From JBJKRF01 sp046704785 (lineage in GTDB: Bacteria > Chloroflexota > Anaerolineae > Anaerolineales > Villigracilaceae), in assembly GCA_046704785.1 (NCBI GenBank), contig JBJKRF010000112.1, positions 1-18,255 on the forward strand: a stretch of 18,255 nt of DNA, in the 5' to 3' direction. The position numbers and the translations under genes are program-made. This document shows positions 14,175 to 18,255 of the stretch, in pieces (the first letter of the stretch is position 1; every line of letters begins with the position of its first letter). The notes under the pieces were generated by a model. The model worked only from the letters and a program-made list of their open reading frames with translations. It had not been told where the DNA came from and made no database searches.

Positions 14175-14211
14175 TGGGATATGGGCGACGCTTCGCGTCG
14201 CCCATATCCCA
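14175..14211. repeat. Perfect 17-bp palindrome, 3-nt loop
   Basis: TGGGATATGGGCGACGC (14175-14191), loop TTC, and the exact reverse complement (14195-14211) form a very stable hairpin. It lies between the aldo/keto reductase stop and the chromate transporter start. On the minus strand AATAAATT follows, not a T run. A smaller CCCC/GGGG stem lies at about 14218-14232. It may act as a terminator or mRNA stabiliser, or be a dispersed element. Confidence 0.85.
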
Positions 14212-14259
14212 CATCGACCCCCTTCTCAGGGGAAATCCAAAAGAACCCAGACTCGTCGT

Positions 14260-15243
14260 TCAGGAATGCCCCAGGATGGGGTGCGGTTGGTAGGCCTCTT
14301 CCAGCCTGGAAATCTGCTCGTCGCTGAGTTGGATGTCCAACGCGGCCACGTTTTCTTCCAGGTGATGCATTTTGCTGGCGCCGATGATGGGCGCGGTGAC
14401 GTAGGGTTTGTTCAGCACCCAGGCCAGCGCCACCTGCGACCCGGAGACACCGGCTTCTTCGGCGATCTCCTGCACGCGCTTGGAAACCAGGAAATCCTCA
14501 TCACGGTAATACATGTGTTGGCCGTACTCGTCGGTCTTGGCGCGGACGGAGTCGCCGTAATCCTCCTTGCGACGGTCCTGGTTGAAGAAGCCGCGCGCCA
14601 AGGGACTCCAGGGAATCAACGCCACGCCCTGGTCGAGACAGCAGGGGATCATCTCGCGTTCTTCCTCGCGGTAGATCAAGTTGTAGTGATTCTGCATCGA
14701 GACGAAACGCGTCCAGCCGTGCAATTCGGCCACGTACTGCGCCTTGACGAATTGCCAGGCAAACATCGACGAAGCGCCGATGTAGCGCACCTTGCCGGCG
14801 CGCACCAGATCGTTGAGCGCTTCCATAGTCTCCTCGATGGGCGTCTCGTAATCCCAACGATGGATCTGGTACAGGTCTACATAGTCCATCTGCAAGCGAC
14901 GTAATGAGTTGTCGATCGAATCCAGGATATGCTTGCGCGAGAGTCCCCAATCGTTGGGGCCCTCGCCCATGCGGTTGAAGACCTTGGTCGCCACGATCAC
15001 ATCCTGGCGTTTGACGCCAAAATGTTTGAGCGAGTTGCCCAACACTTCCTCGCTGGCCCCCACGGAATACATATCGGCCGTATCGAAGAAATTGATTCCC
15101 AAGTCGAGCGCCCGCTTGACGAACGGACGCGCCTGCTCCTCGTCCAACACCCACGGACGCCAGGTAGGCGAACCATAAGTCATCATCCCCAGGGCCAACC
15201 GCGAAATCTTCATACCGGTCTTGCCAAGATTGACATATTGCAT
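14260..15243 (-). CDS. Aldo/keto reductase
   Basis: This 327-residue NAD(P)H-dependent oxidoreductase folds as a TIM barrel. The catalytic tetrad is D54 and Y59 (FFDTADMYS), K87 (VATKVF) and H128 (YQIHRWD). The family signatures are visible: GxxEEVLGNSL near 62-72, the MDYVDLYQIHRWD stretch, and the C-terminal cofactor region (PIIGASKMHHLEENVAAL). It resembles the AKR subgroup that includes YajO/Tas-like enzymes, sized about 320-350 residues, so it is complete. AGGAGGT lies 4 nt before the ATG at 15243. The substrate is unknown, with broad carbonyl reduction likely. A structured stretch at 15270-15342 lies in its leader. Confidence 0.95.
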   Translation of the reverse strand: MQYVNLGKTGMKISRLALGMMTYGSPTWRPWVLDEEQARPFVKRALDLGINFFDTADMYSVGASEEVLGNSLKHFGVKRQDVIVATKVFNRMGEGPNDWGLSRKHILDSIDNSLRRLQMDYVDLYQIHRWDYETPIEETMEALNDLVRAGKVRYIGASSMFAWQFVKAQYVAELHGWTRFVSMQNHYNLIYREEEREMIPCCLDQGVALIPWSPLARGFFNQDRRKEDYGDSVRAKTDEYGQHMYYRDEDFLVSKRVQEIAEEAGVSGSQVALAWVLNKPYVTAPIIGASKMHHLEENVAALDIQLSDEQISRLEEAYQPHPILGHS

Positions 15244-15269
15244 CGAAACCTCCTGATAAGAATGGGGAC

Positions 15270-15342
15270 CTTTGGAAATTCGTGGGAAGAGACGGATTTA
15301 TGTGGTTTCACATCCACCCTCGACTCCCACTTAATCCCAAAG
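15270..15342. repeat. Long imperfect stem in the aldo/keto reductase leader
   Basis: Nested complementary pairs occur in order: CTTTGG 15270-15275 with CCAAAG 15337-15342; GTGGGA 15282-15287 with TCCCAC 15325-15330; GGA 15294-15296 with TCC 15313-15315; TGTG 15301-15304 with CACA 15309-15312. The RNA could fold into one long interrupted hairpin between the Nudix stop and the next ribosome-binding site. No known riboswitch class is recognised. Confidence 0.45.
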
Positions 15343-15355
15343 AACCAAAATAGAA

Positions 15356-15817
15356 TTACCAATAGGTGGCGACAGGACGGTGCTCGCCTCGCAGGTACTC
15401 TTCGATGCGTCGCCGGCTGCCGGGATTCATATCGGGAGGCAACGCATCTAGCTTGAAAAAATCCACGGCCTCGATCTCGAAATCCTTTTCGCCCACGATG
15501 CGAAAATCCTCGCCGATGAAGACGACAATGTGGTCGTTCTTATGCTCGACATACTGGGTATAGATTCCGAACAATGCCAGGTCGCCGACTTCAGCGCCGG
15601 TCTCTTCACGGCATTCGCGGCGGGCCGCCTGTTCAGGCGTCTCCTTGCGTTTGACCCCACCGCCAGGCAGGAACCAATCGTTCTGGTACCAATGCCTGAC
15701 CAGCAAAACACGCCCCTCCCGAACCAGCAGGGCGCGCACGCCGAGCGTGACAGGGCGCTTGAGAATCCATTGCAGGCTATACACCCGGTAGAGCAGTGTG
15801 AGAAAACCGTGCTTCAT
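15356..15817 (-). CDS. Nudix hydrolase
   Basis: This 153-residue pyrophosphohydrolase has the full Nudix box G-X5-E-X7-REUXEEXGU in GGVKRKETPEQAARRECREETGAEV (about 52-76), with the metal-binding glutamates intact. It cleaves a nucleoside diphosphate linked to some moiety; the substrate cannot be told. The N-terminus (MKHGFLTLLYRVYSLQWILKRPVTLGVRALLV) is typical of a short helix leading into the first strand. An alternative TTG at 15841 would add eight residues, but it lies inside a palindrome and the ATG fits better. It starts 37 nt after the helicase stop, so the two may be co-transcribed. Confidence 0.93.
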   Translation of the reverse strand: MKHGFLTLLYRVYSLQWILKRPVTLGVRALLVREGRVLLVRHWYQNDWFLPGGGVKRKETPEQAARRECREETGAEVGDLALFGIYTQYVEHKNDHIVVFIGEDFRIVGEKDFEIEAVDFFKLDALPPDMNPGSRRRIEEYLRGEHRPVATYW

Positions 15818-15830
15818 GAAAATACCAGAA

Positions 15831-15850
15831 GGACACGGCAAGCCGTGTCC
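15831..15850. repeat. Palindrome between helicase and Nudix genes
   Basis: GGACACGGC (15831-15839), AA, GCCGTGTCC (15842-15850). It lies 4 nt past the helicase stop and 13 nt before the Nudix ATG. On the minus strand it is followed by TTCTGGTATTTTC, a weak T-rich stretch. It may attenuate read-through or protect the 3' end. Confidence 0.7.
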
Positions 15851-15854
15851 CTGT

Positions 15855-18026
15855 TCATTCCTTGACGATTTCCAAGTTCGCCAGCGCCGCCGCCAGGCGC
15901 TTGATGCCTACACTCTCGAAGACCACATCCACGATCTCATCTTGATCCTGGATGCGGCTATCGAGCACGATGCCCTCATCCCACAAGGGATGCTTGACGC
16001 GCATCCCGGCCCGGAACCTGGCCTCGATGATCGGCGCGGAACGCCCCGACGAGGGCAACGTCCACGAATCGTACCCCCCGCGGCTTCTTCGCCGTGTCCC
16101 GCTGCGCCCCCTGCCGCTGACGAGGGCCTCCGGGATGTCGTCCAGGAAGCGGGATTCGATCGTCTCCTCGGCATAGCCCCGCCCGCCGCGTCGCAGCGCC
16201 CGGACGAGGTAGAGCCGTTCCTTGGCGCGAGTAATGCCCACGTAGAACAGACGGCGTTCCTCTTCCATTTCTTCGGGGTCGTCAAACGAGCGGCTGTGCG
16301 GCAGCACCCCATCGTCCAGGCCGGTGATGAAGACCACGCTGAACTCCAGGCCTTTGGCCGCGTGCATGGTCAGCAAGGTGGGCACGTTGCCATCCGTGAG
16401 GGTGTCCTGATCGGAGATCAGCGCCACATTCTCGAGGAACTCGGCCAGCGTGCGTGTGGAATATTCCTCGGCCAGACGGCGCAACTCCACCACGTTCTCC
16501 CAGCGATCCTTGCCTTCGTCGCTGCCGTCGTCGACGTAATTTTTGTAATCGACATCCTGCAAGATTTTGTCGAACAGCTCGACGGGGGTATAGGTGGCCG
16601 AGAGCCCGCGCCAGGCTGCCAGGTGACCGGCAAAATCGGCCAGGGCCACAGCAGCGCGTCCGGAAAACTGATCCCAATAAGGGGAGTCCGATCCGCGGGC
16701 CAGGTCGAGCAGCACCGCGCCGGGGGTAAGTCCCACTTTGTTGGCCGCGGAATGCAAAGCCAGCAGGGACTTGTCCCCGATGCCGCGCGCAGGCACGTTG
16801 ATGATGCGCGTCAGTGCGACCTCGTCGTTGGCGTTGTAAACCAGCCGCAAGTAGGCGATTACATCCTTGATTTCACGGCGTCCATAAAAGCGTTGGGCGC
16901 CCACCAGCCGGTAGGGCAGGCGCGCCTGCAAGAAGGCCTCTTCGATCAGGCGGGACTGGGCATTGGTGCGGTACATCACGGCGCAATCGCCGGGCTCGAA
17001 CTGACGGCTGGCAACCAGTTGGGCGATGGTGTCGACGACAAAGGCGGCTTCTCCATAGTCGTCCAGGGCCTCGTAATAAGTCACTTTCTCGCCCTGGCCG
17101 CGATCGCTGAAGAGTTGTTTGCGACGGCGGTGCTGGGCCTGGTCGATAACGGCCGTGGCAGCGTCGAGGATGATCTGCCGTGAACGATAATTCTGCTCCA
17201 ACAGGATGACCTGTGCGCCGGGGAAATCCTGCTCGAAACGCTGCACGTTGCGATAATCTGCGCCGCGCCAGCGATAGATCGATTGGTCCGGGTCGCCAAC
17301 GCAGAAAATATTGTTGTGCACCGACGACAGGTGCTTGACCAGTGTATATTGCGCAAAATTCGTGTCCTGGAACTCGTCCACCAACACGTGGTGGAAGCGT
17401 TGGGCGTACTTCTCGCGCACGTCGGGTTGCTCTTCGAGCAGCACCGCCGTCCAGAGCAGGATGTCGTCAAAATCCACGGCGTTGGACTGTTGCAGGAGCT
17501 CCTGGTAGCGTCCGTAGATGCGTTTGACGGCTTCGTCGCGGTAGGTCTGGACGGGAAAATCATCTGGGCGGAGCAGTTCGTTTTTGGCCCGCGAGATGGC
17601 CCCGTGAACGGCCATCGGGCGATAGAGCTTTTCGTTCAGGTTCAAATCGCGGACGGCCGCTTTGACCAGCGACAGTTGGTCGTCGGCGTCGTAGATGACG
17701 AACTCGCTGGAAAAAGGCAAACGCTCGGCCTCGCGGTGCAGGATGCGCGCGCAGGTGGCGTGAAAGGTGCCCAGCAGCAGCCCGCGCGTCATCTCCTCGC
17801 CGAGCAGTTCGCCCACGCGATGTTCCATCTCACGGGCGGCCCGGTTCGTAAACGTCACCGCCAGCATCTGGTACGGGCGCACGCCCTCGTAACCTATCAA
17901 ATAAGCAATACGTTGGGTCAGCACGCGCGACTTGCCGGAACCGGGTCCGGCGACCACCAGCACCGCTCCATTGCCGGCGGTGACGGCGCGCCTTTGTTGG
18001 GGATTGAGTTGGTCTAGAAAATCCAT
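15855..18026 (-). CDS. pcrA: PcrA/UvrD-type superfamily 1 DNA helicase
   Basis: This 723-residue 3'-5' helicase is used in DNA repair and replication-fork clearance. Motif order is complete: Q-type start (LNPQQRRAV), I GPGSGKS (27-33, K32), Ia AVTFTNRAAREM (56-67), II LVDEFQDT (D217-E218), III CVGDPDQSIYRWRGA (242-256), IV QNYRSR, V TMHAAKGLEFSVVFITGLDDGVLPH, and VI EEERRLFYVGITRAKERLYL. The C-terminal GMRVKHPLWDEGIVLD resembles the PcrA Tudor-like RNA-polymerase-binding tail. I chose MDFLDQLNPQQ at 18026. Reading on to 18125 adds a non-helicase leader. There is no Shine-Dalgarno, and TATAAT lies only 9 nt before the ATG, so the mRNA may be leaderless. PcrA versus UvrD naming is a convention here. 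Confidence 0.96.
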   Translation of the reverse strand: MDFLDQLNPQQRRAVTAGNGAVLVVAGPGSGKSRVLTQRIAYLIGYEGVRPYQMLAVTFTNRAAREMEHRVGELLGEEMTRGLLLGTFHATCARILHREAERLPFSSEFVIYDADDQLSLVKAAVRDLNLNEKLYRPMAVHGAISRAKNELLRPDDFPVQTYRDEAVKRIYGRYQELLQQSNAVDFDDILLWTAVLLEEQPDVREKYAQRFHHVLVDEFQDTNFAQYTLVKHLSSVHNNIFCVGDPDQSIYRWRGADYRNVQRFEQDFPGAQVILLEQNYRSRQIILDAATAVIDQAQHRRRKQLFSDRGQGEKVTYYEALDDYGEAAFVVDTIAQLVASRQFEPGDCAVMYRTNAQSRLIEEAFLQARLPYRLVGAQRFYGRREIKDVIAYLRLVYNANDEVALTRIINVPARGIGDKSLLALHSAANKVGLTPGAVLLDLARGSDSPYWDQFSGRAAVALADFAGHLAAWRGLSATYTPVELFDKILQDVDYKNYVDDGSDEGKDRWENVVELRRLAEEYSTRTLAEFLENVALISDQDTLTDGNVPTLLTMHAAKGLEFSVVFITGLDDGVLPHSRSFDDPEEMEEERRLFYVGITRAKERLYLVRALRRGGRGYAEETIESRFLDDIPEALVSGRGRSGTRRRSRGGYDSWTLPSSGRSAPIIEARFRAGMRVKHPLWDEGIVLDSRIQDQDEIVDVVFESVGIKRLAAALANLEIVKE

Positions 18027-18035
18027 GACAGAACG

Positions 18036-18041
18036 ATTATA
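18036..18041 (-). promoter_or_regulatory. -10 box nine nucleotides before the helicase ATG
   Basis: A perfect TATAAT (minus strand) is followed by CGTTCTGTC and then the ATG. A start 6-8 nt downstream of the box would leave 1-3 nt of leader. The -35 region at 17 bp (GCGCAA) is poor. The gap 18042-18148 otherwise shows only a weak GGAAAA/TTTTCC stem at 18077-18095. Confidence 0.45.
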
Positions 18042-18148
18042 CCCATCACAGGTAGAAATTGCGCGCTTTATAGCACGGAAAAGCGCAAATTTTCCCGTAG
18101 GCATTCCAAAAAGCGAACAAGCCATACACTAACTTGAAAATAGAAATA

Positions 18149-18253
18149 TCAGGCAGCAGCAGGTAAAGGAGCAAACGGTTGCATGGGTGAAGTATCGTAG
18201 CCCAAATTTCGAGCTCGATGCTCCATTGTTTGAACGACCTGTGTACCCGCCGG
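18149..18253 (-). CDS. C-terminal fragment of an unidentified protein
   Basis: From the right edge a frame reads 34 residues (PAGTQVVQTMEHRARNLGYDTSPMQPFAPLPAAA) to a TGA at 18149-18151. The composition is protein-like and looks like a C-terminal tail, but it is too short to name. Another minus-strand frame is also open here, to about 18046, but it is rich in Cys, Leu and Tyr and less convincing. The gene is cut by the window end. Confidence 0.4.
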   Translation of the reverse strand, partial: PAGTQVVQTMEHRARNLGYDTSPMQPFAPLPAAA

Positions 18254-18255
18254 TC

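Noticed and set aside
15798..17183. Long plus-strand open frame (461 codons) opposite the helicase
   Set aside because: It is antisense to clear helicase motifs and the predicted protein has no recognisable domain, as expected of GC-rich shadow frames.

Overview
This 18.3 kb window looks like bacterial chromosome, probably from a Chloroflexota (Anaerolineae-like) organism. That placement is an inference from gene content: a soluble Ser/Thr kinase fused to PQQ-type propeller repeats, clustered PP2C, FHA and response-regulator genes, a small DUF6504-like protein, and long intergenic palindromes. No 16S rRNA or other phylogenetic marker is present. Every gene I can support lies on the minus strand, so transcription runs from high to low coordinates.

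Layout in transcription order. At the right edge (18149-18253) is the possible C-terminus of an unidentified protein. Next come a PcrA/UvrD-type helicase (15855-18026) with a -10 box almost touching its start codon, a Nudix hydrolase (15356-15817), an aldo/keto reductase (14260-15243), a half-size CHR-family chromate transporter (13522-14085) and a sugar-nucleotidyltransferase with a left-handed beta-helix tail (12316-13347, TTG start). An AT-richer patch follows, with a membrane-anchored protein carrying a HEPN-like R-X4-H motif (11711-12280) and a possible 50-residue ORF. After that are a small DUF6504-like gene (11132-11350), a class I/II PLP aminotransferase (9793-10971) and a lipoprotein esterase (8874-9692).

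The centre of the window is a compact six-gene signalling operon (8722 down to 2940) behind a good sigma70-type promoter: Ser/Thr kinase with an eight-repeat PQQ propeller, PP2C phosphatase, J-domain/VWA fusion, zinc-ribbon/FHA protein, a 79-residue unknown, and an OmpR/PhoB-type response regulator. It ends at a terminator-like hairpin. The set contains a phospho-Thr writer, eraser and reader, a chaperone-adaptor scaffold and a DNA-binding output, and may be one stress- or envelope-signalling module. I see no partner histidine kinase.

Downstream, a second promoter (5/6 matches in each box, 17 bp spacer) drives a NarL/LuxR-type response regulator through a roughly 140-nt leader that contains a perfect 15-bp-stem palindrome. 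A polytopic GT-C/YfhO-like membrane protein follows (69-1895), and its stop codon lies inside a large imperfect inverted repeat at the left edge.

Perfect or near-perfect palindromes occur in several gene gaps (2712-2755, 11383-11405, 14175-14211, 15831-15850). No rRNA, tRNA, CRISPR array, IS element or transposase was recognised.
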